Positions 34,829-47,549 of a DNA stretch of 64,000 nt are shown in pieces (position 1 is the stretch's first letter; the number at the start of each line of letters is the position of its first letter). The stretch covers positions 36,193,541 to 36,257,540 of the forward strand of contig BTRK01000004.1 in NCBI GenBank assembly GCA_036245805.1. The letters run 5' to 3'. The notes under the pieces are model-generated. The model was given only the letters and a program-made list of their open reading frames with translations, made no database searches and was not told where the DNA came from. The stretch comes from Pristionchus mayeri. Lineage: Eukaryota > Nematoda > Chromadorea > Rhabditida > Neodiplogasteridae. A program made the position numbers and the translations under genes.

Positions 34829-36936
34829 TCTGATGCCTAGTAGAAGTAAATTTAAAGCAATATAATACGATTAGTCCATGTAAGAAACAGTGGGGAAAAA
34901 GCAACGGGAGTAGGGAAAAGCGAAAATGGAGGGAAATTATCTTTATTAGGTGAAAAATCATGTTCAGAATCAACAACGACCATATCTCTTGACTCTCTCT
35001 TCTCGGTCTCACCTCCCTGATAACAACGGAACACCACCAGCAGGAAAGGATTTTAGGAGTAATTTTACGATTTTTCAATCACTGTAGACCATCATGAATT
35101 TGTAAACAATAATTAATAATCGAGCACACGAATCAACCAAATCTTGATTACTTCGAGTTCATTGTGTAACTAAGGTTCCATATTTCGTGTACCCAAGCTA
35201 TGCAGATTTATGCTTGATTCGAATTTCACTTGATTCGCAGCGCGATGTGATGAGTTTCAGGTTGTTTACAAAGCCCAGCCAATCGAATGTTCGCCAGTTA
35301 TGGCTCGTTTCGTTATTGGAATAAAAAATTACATTGATTAATCACAAGCATCCATGAGTTTCACCTCCATCTCACAGCACAGCCAATCAAATGTTCACCA
35401 ATCCATTACCCTTTTCCACTGAAGATACAATATCAAAGTAATCTATCAACGTGTCTCTGTCTTCCTTTGCAATCGCGAAATTCTCTCTGTCATTCCCACC
35501 AGGGTTGGTTTTTCCCTATCATCGCAATCCCTCCTCCTCCCCTGACTGTATTCGAGGGGAGGGGTTGAGTGTCTAAATGCCTGAAAGAATGGCCAGTCCT
35601 ATTTCACATCCGCACCTCAAAGTCAGTGATTCATGGCGCTAGCAAAGGATTGCAAAATTGGTATGGAGGTTAAATCTGGCTGGCTAACATGCGCCTTCTC
35701 ACATGAGCTGTGAGGAATAGTGGTCTCACTCTCCCCATTCCACACCCCCTCATCGTTTAGAGAAACTAGAGAGCATGTAAAATGAGGTGAGTCGATATAC
35801 TACTCAATGTGAGAGTGTGGGCAACGATGTTTTACTGGCACAGTGCCCGCAACATGCTGTTGATTGTTCATTGTGTCAGTAGGAATACATATTTCGTGCA
35901 TCCAATCTACGCTGATCATTGCTTGATTCGTATTGATTGAACACAAAAATAGCAAATCGATGAGTTTCACCTCTATCTCATAGCGTGGCCAGCTGAATGT
36001 TCGCCAGTGATTCCGTGTTTTCGAGTGCAATAAAAAATCTTTAAAAAATTATTTTATAAAAGTCTCTGCCTTCCTATGCAATTGCAGAATTCTCGCTGAC
36101 TTTCCAACAAAGGTTGGCTTATCGGAATCCATTGTGACATCGCAACCCCATTCCCTGCTCGGGCGTTATTCGAAAACAGGGTATTGTCATGACCTAACGC
36201 AGCGCAGAATAGCCAGTCCTAGTTCACATCCACAGATCAAAGTCATTGAGCTACGGTAATTGCAGAAGATTGGCATGTGGTACTGGAGGTTGGAATGCGG
36301 TTGGATAAAATGCGTTCTTATCGTGAGAAGATGCTCTCTCCAATCCGCACACTCTCTAGTCCGTTAGAAAGAATACAGAACAAAACGAGGAGAGTCTGTT
36401 CATTACTAAGTGTGCCGCTGTGAATTTTTGCCAAGGAGTTTTACTGGCATAGTGCCAGCAACATTCGCTCCGAGAGACACTGACGAGAGAGAACGTAAGT
36501 GGATGAGAGTTGTTTCTCTTTCCCTGCGTTTTTTCTCGTCCTCCTTCTTCAGAATGCGGTGGTAAAGTTCCTCTCTTAACCCATGATCTCGCCTAGTAAA
36601 CCGGTGACCATGCAAGAGACTACCTCCCCAATTTACAGCACAATAGTCTTAAATTCCAGCATCGATCGATCGATAGAGGCTACCGTACCCACCCGAAGGT
36701 GGGATACGGTAGGGTAGCATAATTAGTACCTCGCTCATTGGCAGGACACACTCAAAGGTTGATAGACGCCCATTTCCAGACGGAAATGTGCAAAATCCCC
36801 GGGTAGATCACTCCCTCGTCTCTCCCAACTGCACTGACCCCCGATCGATTGATGGAGGGAGGAGAGAGGCGCTTCCCTTCCTCATTCATTCAGTCACCTT
36901 CAATCGCCTCCTCAACCCCTTCTTCCTCTCTCCGTC
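34829..36936. other. Intergenic with an imperfect tandem duplication
   Basis: No gene recognised. 35150-35862 and 35863-36470 are diverged direct copies. Both contain ATATTTCGTG...TGCTTGATTCG, GATGAGTTTCA, GAATGTTCGCCAGT, a TCTCTG(T/C)CTTCCT(T/A)TGCAAT block, and end in GTTTTACTGGCA(C/T)AGTGCC. The last word can form a small hairpin. The TACCGTACCC/GGGATACGGTA pair at 36683-36713 makes another hairpin. Confidence 0.55.
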
Positions 36937-39900
36937 ATGTCCGGCCTCGTTGGATCAGGTCTACTCCGCGGCAACTCGGTTGGTTATGCCTTCTATCGTT
37001 TGTTGAGTCCTTAGGTTTCTTAGAGTCGGGGACGGGATGCTTATGTAGGGTTTCTTTGGAAGGCGTCTGCTTCTATGATTTGTCGCTTTCTCTGTTTATG
37101 ATATCATCTTCGTAAGCTCAGTCATTGCTACCGTACCATCCTAGACTTATTCCGAATCTGGTTGCGCATTTTGATGCGCATTCTGTCGAGCCTTGCTCTA
37201 AACGTCCTATCTCTTGAGCATTAACTATTGAGCTTGCAATCTGCATCCTCATTACCGTATCATTTCTTATCGCTAAGCTCCGCCTCTTTTGCAGTCTACT
37301 CTGGACGAACCGGAGGGTGTCGCCAAGTGCTCCGTCGCGAGGGCCGCGAAGGCTGTTGCTGCGTCGCTGGTAGCCGACGACGTCGAAGGAAACCTCAAGT
37401 GAGTTGGGCAATTTGTGTGGGAAATGCGCGGTTAGTCGCGCGCGGCCTTCTGCAGGAGTTTCCCTTCTAACGTCCAGTTCTTTGATCTTTGATCTCTCGC
37501 CAAGGGTTCTTTTATGCAAACGTCTTCTGATTGGGAAAATGGTTAGTGGGCGTGGCCTAGGTGGGCGTGGCCTAATCTCATATCTCCCAGTCTGTTCATC
37601 GGTCTGGTCCTGTTGGTCTGCCTTTTCATCTTCGTTCTCGTCTACGTCTGCCGCAGGAAGAAGAGTGGGTTGAGCTTGATATTTGATCTTTGATCTTGCT
37701 AGTGTGATCTTTGAGCTTTGTACTCTGATTTTTGGTATGGCTTTCATTCATTCATTCATTCATTCATTCGTTTATTCCGTTAGGTGGGAGTTCAAGAAAT
37801 AACGAGAGGGTATACAAGAAACGGATGTCCGTCGATTGGATCGAATCGGTTGAAGGTTGCTAGGCAGCAAGGGTAGGGGAGGGGACGGGATCAAAGATCA
37901 AGCCGAGTGGCAATAATAGACGGGGGATAAAAAGTGGGGGGTTGTGAACGGATATAACTAGAAAATACACTATGCGAAGAACTAACATATTCTATGGGAA
38001 GAGCATTCCAAATGGACATGGTTCTAGATACAAGAGTGGAACAAGAATTATTTGGTATGAAAGGTAAAGATATACGAAGTGGGTGTGCATTTCTGAGGGG
38101 GCGAGTGAGTGGCGCGCGTGTAAGTAGAGAAGAAATATCAAGAGAATAACGGCTGTGGATAATCGAATGGAGGAATAATATATCAATTATGAACCTACGG
38201 CGTTCTAAAGTCATTAGATTAAGCTCATGGAGCCGATGCTTATATGATATAGGAGGGAGGGAACAGCGTACATACATTCTGCGGGTATAGTCACGCTGAA
38301 CTCTTTCAAGCTCTTTAGTCAATGCTACACTATGTATAGGATTCCAGATAATGGAGCAATATTCGAGATTTGGGAGGATGAAAGTATTATACGATTTGAG
38401 ATATAACTCAATAGAATTGCTACGAAAGGATTTAAAAATTAGATTAGATTTGGTACGGGCTTTAGAAATAATTTTACTAATATGGGATGAGAAAGAAAGA
38501 GAAGGGGAGAAATGCACTCCTAGATCTTTAATGATACATTTACTTGGGTCATTGCTAGGCTCGTTTAAGATAACACCGTTAATGGTGAATAGTTTACGGG
38601 GATTATGTCGGCCATAGTGAACAATGTGACATTTAGTTTCAGAAACGCCAAGATTCCACTGCGAGGACCAGTTAGAAACAATATCTAGAGCGGATTGCAA
38701 GTCATCTGAGAACAGAGGGGCTTCAGCGAACAACTTGAGGTCGTCTGCATACACAGAATAATAAATGGAGGCCGGGAATTTTACACAGATATCATTGATA
38801 AATATGATGAAGAGGAGAGGCCCGAGACAAGATCCCTGTGGCACGCCAGATATGACCGGGGATGGTGGGGAAAATGAAGTGTCAATAAATACGGATTGCG
38901 TACGACCAGAGAGATATGAATGGAACCATGATACAATGTGATTAGAGATGCCTAACTCGGACAATTTATGTAACAATAATCTATGATCAATAGAATCAAA
39001 AGCTTTTCTGAAATCTATGTAAATTGTGTCAAAAGGAGAGCCATGCTTAGAGATGCGGAGATAATGTGCATAAGTCTCAGCAAGATTAGTGGAAGTTGAT
39101 CTACAATTTCTGAAACCAGATTGGTGAGGGTCAAATAAGTTGTTCTGGTCAAGAAACGCCGTAATTTTACCTATGATAATCTTCTCAAAAACTTTACACA
39201 CAGATGAAGTAAGTGAAATAGGACGAAAATCTGTTATAGAGTTACTAGATTTTTTTGGAATAGGTTTAACTAAAGCTTGACGCCATTGAAATGGCACTTG
39301 GGAGGTAAGCAGAGACTTGTTAAAAATAGTAAGGAGAGGAGATACAACAGATAATCTACACCTCGAAAGAACTATACTGGGAATAGTGTCGGGAGTAACA
39401 TTCACTTTGGGGGCAAGCTTACTAAGTGCACAGATAACATCCACGTAAGAAATTGAAGGGAGATCGAAAATGAAAGAAGGGGAAGGGAGAGGGAGTGGGG
39501 ACGATTGGGGAGGGCTAAAGACAGAAGAAAAGAATTTTTCAAAAGCTACACACTTCTGGTCATTAGATGTCAGTACGGAACCATCAGAATCAACGATTCC
39601 AGAAGGAGTGGTCTTGGGAGTACTCAATTTCTCCTTGCAATAATTATAGAAAAGCTTAGGATTGGAGGACAGGATTGGCTTTAGATGGAAGAATGACTGC
39701 AGTCTGAGATGCGTCAGCAATAATCTTTGTTTGATAATTTTTCATAGATGATAACTCAGTGTACTTTGATAGTGGGACTTCGAGTGGCGAATCTGGACCG
39801 CGTAGATGGGAATTACTTGAGTTGCAATTGATATTGATATCTCTAGTAGTTGATCTTTGATCTTTCAGGCCAGAAGTTCACTATCGTCTCGTCCTCTGCC

Positions 39901-39963
39901 TCCTCCCGCCGCGCTGCTGTGTATGAGGCCAAGATTCGCAACGGCCGCATCATCGAGGTCTAG
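36937..39963 (+). CDS. Small single-pass membrane protein G1
   Basis: Four exons: 36937-36978, 37295-37398, 37591-37664 and 39869-39963. They total 315 nt, 104 residues, with matching phases. The N-terminus is MSGLVGSGLLRGNS. A short Ala/Val-rich ectodomain or linker leads to one membrane helix (LFIGLVLLVCLFIFVLVYVC) followed directly by RRKK, which predicts a cytosolic C-terminus. The tail is QKFTIVSSSASSRRAAVYEA and ends RIIEV. G2 is a tandem paralogue with the same exon structure. Intron 3 is 2.2 kb because a LINE has inserted in antisense orientation. I do not recognise the family. Confidence 0.75.
37745..39675 (-). mobile_element. LINE (CR1/Jockey-like) RT fragment in intron of G1
   Basis: An uninterrupted reverse-transcriptase frame runs to a stop at 37891, with FRPISLTSSVCKVFEKIII, IDFRKAFDSIDHRLLLHKL, ISGVPQGSCLGPLLFI and the catalytic VYADDLKLFAE. 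No endonuclease domain is present, so the copy is 5'-truncated. The 3' end carries an (ATTC)n tail (37745-37770). A 7-bp repeat TGGCTTT flanks it (37738-37744 and 39676-39682), and sequence to the right of it matches the uninterrupted intron of G2 (GGCTTTAGATGGA). The open frame continues through this border to 39720, so its first 14 or so codons are host intron sequence. Confidence 0.8.
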
Positions 39964-40757
39964 GAGGATACCGTAACCCCTCCCCGATGACCTACCCGCG
40001 TACTGTAGCCCATTATTGGCAGTAGCCTTGTTGTCTTTGTACATACTAACGTACTAGCTTCACTGAGTATTGGCAGAGTAATCTATCCGTAGAATTCCCG
40101 TGTACATTATTTGATGTCGTACAGTTTTTTGTCTTGATCTCTGATCTTTGTTTTGATCTTTGATCTCTGCTCGTGTTGATTGCCTTGCGATCACGATATT
40201 TATAGTTCATATTACGCGAATGAAGTGCACTTCTCAGTCTTGTTTCTTGCAATCAAAATATCGTTGGGAAAAGCAATGGCTCTGTCGAATCCTACAGACG
40301 TGTCCTTAGGCAGATAAGACAGGGGAAGAGTACTAGGATTGATATTCAAGGCCACGATGCAACATTGCAATGCCTCCTTCTCCCGGATGTTGCAATTAGC
40401 GATGGGGAGGCATTGAAACCCAGCCTCGAAAGCAGGCCGTTTAGGGTATTTACCTGCCGCATCGAAGGGGCGGGGTTTCTAGGTAGGCCATCGAGTTATT
40501 GGAACGAGTGATGAGACCCCGATCGATTGATCTACGGGGAGGGCGAGGGAGATAGTTGAGCCCATTCCCTGAAGGAAACGTGCAAAATCTCCGGGTAGAT
40601 CATTCGCTCGTCTCTCCCAACCGCACTGACCTCCGATCGATTGATCTACGGGGAGAGCGAGGGGAGGGAGAGAGGCGCTTCCCTTCCTCCCTCCTTCCTC
40701 ATTCATTCATTTAGTTTTCTTCATTCGCCTCCTCAACCCCTTCTTCCTCTCTCCGTC

Positions 40758-41683
40758 ATGACTGGCCTCACCGATCTGCGCCGCTTCAACTCGATGGTTC
40801 GTTATGCTTTCTTGCCTTTGTTTACACCTTAGCATTAGGTTTTTTCATCGTCGACCTTGGAATGCTTAGGGTAGGGTTTCTTTTGAAGGCGCTGACCACT
40901 CGGATTCTATGACCGCGACCCCTTGTGAGCCAGAGTTTGATCAGAAGGAACTTCATTGCTTACTACCCTGCCATCCTAGTCTTCTTCCGATTCAAATTTG
41001 GGAAGTAGATTGACTGTAATTTGGACTGTTCACTAGAACTGTATCACTAAGCTCCGTATCACTAAGCTCCGCCCCTTTTGCAGTCTAATCTGGACGAGTT
41101 GGAGGGCGTCGCCGTTGACAAAGTCCCGAAGACCGCGAAGCCTACTGCTGAGGCGCTGGTGGCCCCGGAGCCTACTACTCAGTGGCTGGTGGCCGACGAC
41201 ATCGGAGGAAACATCAAGTGAGTTCGGAGAAATTTGTGTGGGAAAATGGTTAAAAACTGAGTTTGATTAGATGTCTGAGATGTAGAGTGGGCGTGGCCTA
41301 ATCTCCCCTTTCTAGTCTGCTCGTCGGTCTGGTCCTGTTCGCCTGCCTCCTCGCCCTCATCCTCGTCTACGTCTGCCGCAGGAAGAAGAGTGAGTGGACG
41401 ATGATCTTTAATCTTTGATCGTTGGATTTTGTAGTCTGGTGTCTGTCATGGCTTTAGATGGATGAATCCTTCTTTGAAATGCTTACTGTATGAGAATGTG
41501 TCTGCCATAGATGATAACTCATAGCCGGTGGACTTTGGTAGCGGGATTTCGAGTGGTGAATCTGGACATAATTGATGGGAATTACTTGAGTTGATCTTTG
41601 ATCTTTCAGGCCAGAAGTTCACGGTCGTCTCGTCCTCTGCCTCTTCCCGCACTGCTCCGCAGCAGTCGCAGAAGCGCGTCTAG
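40758..41683 (+). CDS. Small single-pass membrane protein G2
   Basis: Four exons: 40758-40796, 41084-41217, 41316-41389 and 41610-41683 (321 nt, 106 residues). It starts MTGLTDLRRFNSM, has a Pro/Ala/Glu linker (KPTAEALVAPEPTTQWLVAD), a helix LLVGLVLFACLLALILVYVC followed by RRKK, and the tail QKFTVVSSSASSRTAPQQSQ ending KRV. Exons 3 and 4 are closest to those of G1. The linker is longer than G1's by an internal repeat of the type AxxLVA. The 5' flank (from 40570) and 3' flank (to about 42010) also match those of G1, so the whole unit was duplicated in tandem. Confidence 0.8.
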
Positions 41684-42009
41684 GAGGATACCGTAACCGC
41701 TCCCCCGATGTTACAGTAACCCTTCCCTGATGGCCTATCCGCCTACTGTAGCCCTTTACTGACAGTAGCATTGTTGTCTTTTGTACATACTAACGTACTA
41801 GCCCCACTAAGTAACGGCAGAGTAATATATCCATAGATTTCCCTATACATTCATGTTTTGATGTCGTGCAAACAGTTTTTTGTGTTGATCTTTGATCTTC
41901 GTGTTTTGATCTTTGATTTTTGAGCCTTGATCTCTGCTCGTGTTGATTGCCTAGCGATCACGTTATTTATCGTGCGTATTACGCGAATGAAGTGCACTTC
42001 TCAATCTAC

Positions 42010-43915
42010 TTTCTTGCAAGCAATGTATCTACGGGAAGTGGCTCTTCCGAATCCTACATCGATGGATGATCTCGGCCTGAAAAGGAGGGAGGGGGTACCT
42101 GACAGATCGATTAGAGTTCCTAATTCGGGCCTCGTCTCTTCCTTTCACACACTCTCTCGATCGGTCGAGCGGTGAGGGAGTGCATGGAATGAAGAGACGC
42201 TGGTATCGTTTCTCGAACTCTAGTATCGATGAGGTTCGGGTTTGGGAATGTGCCATGGTTTTCTTCTATTGAAAATTGGAAGGACTGATGGGAAAGCGGA
42301 GCAGGGGGGTGATCACGCGCTACCAGACCAATGAGAAAGAACGGTAAATTATGGGACGGTTTCTTATGAAGCGATCCCTAATGAATTAATCTTCGGCGCT
42401 AGGTAGGATGAGAACTATGTCCTAATGTTTGACACATAAAATGCGGCATTAGCATGACGCAACAGTTCTCATCCTACCTAGTGCCTTAGTCTTCAGATTT
42501 ATCAGCATCTGGACAACGACGAAAGGGAAACGAGAGGAGTCAGAACATTGCCTTCCTGACCTACAGTACTCCTTGTACACCGTATCCCTTTTTCCCACTG
42601 TTTCGTTGTAGACCAGCTTATCATCGAGCACCGTACCATTCAAGATCATATCATCCCTCTCTCTACAGTATTCCTACCGTACCCCTTCCTGCCGTACTCC
42701 TACCGTAATCTACCGTATCTCTACCACTCACCTAAAATACCCCTACCGTATTCTCTCCATGCTGGCTATTATCTGGATGATCTTCTGTACGAGCGAGTGG
42801 CTGACGAAAAAAAAAACTTAGAAAAGTAAAATAACGACTCGTTTACCCGCTTGTTCCCCCGCTGCAATATTATTGACTATCGTTGGTACCGTCGCATTAC
42901 TAGTTTAGTACATGGTTTTAAACAGATATTACCGTACTCCTCGACCTACCGTATTCTTCTCCCTACCGTACCCCTTGAAGATCGATCACCGGGCAGCAGG
43001 TGATGCACGATGATACGGCGCGTCGTCTTATCGATCGACTGCTTGCTAACGGCAGAAAGTGAGTAAAGGACGGAGAAGGGGGAGGATAGGTACTTCCGCC
43101 AGTACTCTTGTGCTAGCACAAGAGTCGTGAGTGTACGATAGCGAGTTTACGGTGGAAGGGTACGGTAGGATAGGTAAACAGCGTTTATCCATTGTAGATC
43201 AATACCCGTTGGATTGGGCTACGGTATCCTGTTTCCGGGCTACAGTTTCCTATTTCACAGGTACAGTACCTCCAATTTAGGGTACCTGGGCGCGGCATGG
43301 CGTCGCGGGCGAACTCAAGGTTCGCATTTCTCTGAGAGATTTGTTGATTACTGTAGCTGAATACAAACATAATCATAATTAATCTCGAATACCGTAGTCC
43401 TACCGTACTCTTCTCAGTCTCTTCAGCACTTGTGGCCACTGCTCAGGACCCGAGCACTCGAGTCGTTATTTTATAGTGAGAAATTAGTAACACCAGAGTG
43501 ATTACGAACACATTAGTGTACCTCGCACAGTGTATCCATTTTTTTCCGTGCAGAGATAGAGAGGAAAGTCAAGCATCAGCGCACATTCTATATATATATA
43601 TTTTATCTACGCTCTACGGCGCAACGAGAGACGAATAATTAATTATGTGATTTGGTACAGTATGACTCTCCTCGCACTGAGGAGGAAGGGCAATATTTGT
43701 GGGGGGGGGGGGGTGCAATAAAAAAGTGAAGATCTAATCGACTGGTCTCATCTGTCTTCGTCTGGTCTGATGGGAGGGATACCGAGGAGGAGGCACTCGG
43801 GCAGACCAGGTAGACTCTGCTCCGAGAACCAGTGTCAGAAGATCTCTATGGAGAGGGGCGAGGATGAGGGTAGGTGAAGAGATACGCTAATGGGAAATAG
43901 TGGTGCGAGGAAGAG
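42010..43915. other. Intergenic rich in TACCGTA heptamers
   Basis: No gene seen. TACCGTA, TACGGTA and TACAGTA variants are dense at 42590-42740 and 42930-42975 and around 43140-43410. A 93-bp hairpin MITE lies at 42395-42487. A (TA)n run at about 43590 and a G14 run at about 43699-43712 are present. Confidence 0.5.
42395..42487. repeat. Hairpin MITE (GATGAGAAC family)
   Basis: The left end GCTAGGTAGGATGAGAACTA and right end GTTCTCATCCTACCTAGTGCC are inverted repeats. The interior pairs ATGCGGCATTAGCAT. Same family as 12764-12840. Confidence 0.75.
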
Positions 43916-43919
43916 GATA

Positions 43920-46833
43920 TTATTGGAAAATATATTTACTGAAATCAAATTCTAGGGCTCTTAATCTCTTTTTATAAACATGAATACTAGGTGATGACAA
44001 TACATGAGAGGGAAGGGCATTCAAAATTCTAGCAACTCTACGAGAGAAACAGTGGTATCGAGGTGTAGATTTAGTTTTCTCGATGTGGATTCCAAAATTA
44101 TTGGTCCTTTCTCTGGGGGGAGCAAACAGAAAAAAACTACTTCTGTCGAGTATGGTGTCACCGTGCATAATTCTACGGGCCAGGACCAGATCATAAGTGA
44201 CTCTCCTCTCAAAAAGCGCTTGAAGACCAAGGAAAGACAGACGTTGAGAATAGGAAGGGAGACCAAGAGGATATGATGGAGATGGAAAGCATCGATAGTA
44301 TAGAATGCGAGTGAATTTCTCTTGGATTTTCTCAAGCTTCTGACTCTGTTTCTTAATGTGAGGGTTCCAGAAAGGGCAAGCGAATTCAATGTGAGGGAGG
44401 ACATATGTGATGAAGCATTTGATAAGGATAGTGGGATTATTGACGGTTATAGCACGAAGCATAATATGCATGACAGTGGTGGCTTTCTGAACACGATCAT
44501 AAATACTGGCAGAGTTATTAAGAGTGGGCAGAACTTGGACGCCGAGATCACGTTGTTGGGGGACTTGCTCGAGGATAACATTATTAATGAGATATTGAGG
44601 AGCAGGAGAAGAACCTATGTGGAGATGGGTGCATTTAGATTCAGGGAGAGATAATTGATTGGATACAGTCCATGAATATAAGGCATCTAAGGCATACTGT
44701 AATTGGGTAGTGCAAAAGGCTTTATTTTTATTGGAGTAGGAAACATAAATCTTAATATCATCAGCGTACGCTTTTACACGCACATCCGGGAAAGGAGCAA
44801 GGACATATGTTATATCAGAAATGTAGAGAGAGAATAGAATGGGCCCTAGCACAGAACCTTGAGGAACACCGGACAGAACAGGGAAGGACTTGGATACTGT
44901 ATTTCCTAGTCGTACGGAGAAATGCCTATCCGTGACGAAATCAGAAATCCAATTAAGAAGGTTACCATCAATACCGTAATGCAAGCATTTAGAGAGAAGT
45001 TTAGGAAAGGGGACGGTGTCAAAAGCACGAGAAAAATCTAGATAGATCACATCGGTTTGCTCTTTACGAGAGTGCGCAAGAGTCCAGTCATTTTCACAAT
45101 CTATAAGGTTGGTGAGAACAGAGGCACCGGATCGAAAGCCATGTTGGTACTTAGGAATAATATTGAAACGATACAGGTAAGGTGCAAGTTTATGCTTGAC
45201 AAGGCGCTCCATTGTTTTGGACGCAGGAGACAATATAGAGATTGGGCGATACGAATCAGGTGACTGGGGATTCTTATTAGGTTTGAGAATTGGGGTAATA
45301 AGTGAAAATTTCCAAATGGGACGATACCAGATTGCATACTGAAGTTGAAAATATCACAGAGAGGAAGGGCGAGAGCGTGAGCACATTTACGAAAAATTAT
45401 CTGAGGGATATTATCATGACCAGATGAACAAGAAGGGGAAAGCTGCTTTAATGCCTTGTGAACTTCATGAGGGAGAAAGGAAACATTTCGGAGGTATGAG
45501 GGAGAAGGGTGTGAGGAGACAGAGGGTAAGAGTCCGTCATCAAGTGTGAAATGCGAGGCGAAGCGAGACGCGAGAGTATTGGCTATGTCTATAGTGCTAG
45601 TTACGATGGCTCCAGAAGTGTCAACGAGTTCTTTGGGAATGGAAGGCTTGGGTTGGGTGAGGGTACGAATATGACGGTAAAGATCCTTAGAGTTTTTCAA
45701 TTTTTTATGTTCGCAAAATTGGTTCCATTTTTTGATTTGGTATAATATATCTTTACTGCATTTTTCGTATTGGGATCTAATGGATATAAGGTCAATCTTT
45801 GTGAATAGTGTATTCCTATGTTTAATAAGTTTCTGGATATGAGGGGGTTATGCATGGATTTTAGACTTAGGCTGATGATAGGGAACGAAAATGTCGATAG
45901 CATGGTGAATTACAGATACGAAAGAGCAATACATATTTTCGGCATCTGGTGCCTGGGAGAATAGGAAGAACCAGTCAATCATGAGTAGATACGATGATAG
46001 ATCATCATAATTTGCACGCGAGAAATCTCTAACTAGTGATTGGGAGGGAGGGAGGAGAGTTGACTCAATTGAGAAAGATAGACCAGAATGGTCAGAAGAT
46101 GGGAAGGAAGGGATTACTGATGGATTGTGAACAATGGACAAATCGCTTGTGAGAAGCCAATCAATGCACCTATCATTCCTAATTGGGTTGCGAATGAGAT
46201 GAGTGAGAGTGGATGCAGCAACGAAGGAGTGAAGGGGTTGCTCAGTGGAAGGAACAGTGTTGGAGAGAATGTCACTATTGAAATCTCCGAGAATAATAAT
46301 AGGATAGCTGGAGGATGAAATCAGATCAGAAAGACAATCAACAAGATTTTCATTTTGCAATTTACTATAGTTAGGGGGGCGGTAAACTAGTGAAATGCGA
46401 ATGAATGACGAGGAGGTCAGTAAATCGATGGAGAGACATTCAATATTACTATGGATTGCACTTATAATTGAGAAATGAAAATGGTCACGAAGTAATATGA
46501 TAGTGCCACCAACTCGTCCACTGGACAGATCGCGTCTGACAGCTATATATGGTAAGTCAGAAATCAAAAGTGATGTGGGGGTACGGGTCGTAAGCCAAGA
46601 TTCAGTAAAGAATACAATATCCGGTTTCTCTATCCTGAGCAGGTGATGTAATGTATGAACATTGTTCACGAGAGATCTAGCATTATAGTACAAACAAGAA
46701 ATTGTGTTGCTAGGAAGGGTAGTGCAAGAAGGGGGGAGTGAGGTAGACGTTTGGGTAGACTCTACATGGGAGAGAGAGGATGGATCAAGGGATGGGGAGA
46801 CTGATTGCAAGATATATTCTAATTGAGAGGATA
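43920..46833 (-). mobile_element. LINE (CR1/Jockey-like), endonuclease plus RT, frameshifted
   Basis: Reading leftwards: an APE-type endonuclease at 46810-45848 (YYNARSLVNN, FFTESWL, SLVYRPPNYS, IIILGDFNSDI, SSDHSGLSF), then the RT N-terminal part at 45700-45310 (SCSSGHDNIPQIIFRKCAH), then the RT core and C-terminal part at about 45310-43920 (SYRPISILSPASKTMERLV, IYLDFSRAFDTVPFPKLL, LSGVPQGSVLGPILFSLYI, VKAYADDIKIYVS). Frameshifts separate the endonuclease from RT (45700-45850) and split RT near 45310, so it is a relic. The two LINE copies in the window are clearly different lineages within the same broad group. It lies about 0.7 kb upstream of the chemoreceptor gene. Confidence 0.85.
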
Positions 46834-47549
46834 TTGCAAACGATAAATAAAATATTGCAGATAACGATCAAAATAGGACGATCACAGAAGGCACACTGTG
46901 AAATTAATTTGCAATCCTTTATTATCGGTCGAGACTATTAAGCACTATTTGCTAATTCACCCTAATCTTCTGTGAGCTCTTGGAATTGAAATTAGAAATC
47001 TTTAGCATCTGTCCTTACCGCCACTCCCCCCCCCTCCCCACCCTTCCTCTCCTTTCTCTCTTCTCAATCCTTCCCCAACCATTCCGATCCCCCTTCGATC
47101 TCCTCCGATCTCCGTCACACAAGCCTCCAATACGATATACATTGGACAAGCGGCCAGTCCTACCGCTCACGAGGCTCCCTCCCCTCGCCACTCTCTCTTC
47201 TTGTGCGACACGATTCGGAAGATCTACCCCCCCCCCCTTCCTCTTTTCCCTAACCCCTAATTATATTCTCGAACACTCTATACTTGATGAAGCGCCCTTG
47301 TGGTGTACGATAAATAAAAATAAATAAAATAAAGCTGCTAAAAAGTGTCAGGGCATTATCTTTATAATATCAACTAGTTTGAGAGGGAAAGAAAAACCAT
47401 CAGCGCTGGCGATGCACAACCTTCACACAAGTTCAGCATACATTCGAATCAGCTGGTTTCGGGGATGTTTTGAGCATCTCAAAATTGCCGGTTACTATCC
47501 GCAATCTCAGCAGACCTGGTTCGTTGACACATTGCTCCCATTCACAATT
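46834..47549. other. 5' flank of the chemoreceptor gene
   Basis: C/T-rich from 47010 to 47270 with two C runs. No exon is recognised, and upstream frames lack a plausible start joined to the receptor. It presumably holds the receptor promoter. Confidence 0.4.

Noticed and set aside
36406..36615. Lys/Arg/Glu-rich minus frame
   Set aside because: It overlaps the end of the tandem direct repeat and has no start context or homologue in the first copy.
47230..47243. Homopolymer C/G runs (also 1851, 2360, 17565, 43699, 60016) as regulatory G-quadruplex sites
   Set aside because: They are isolated runs without the four-tract spacing needed to argue for a quadruplex and occur in unrelated contexts.
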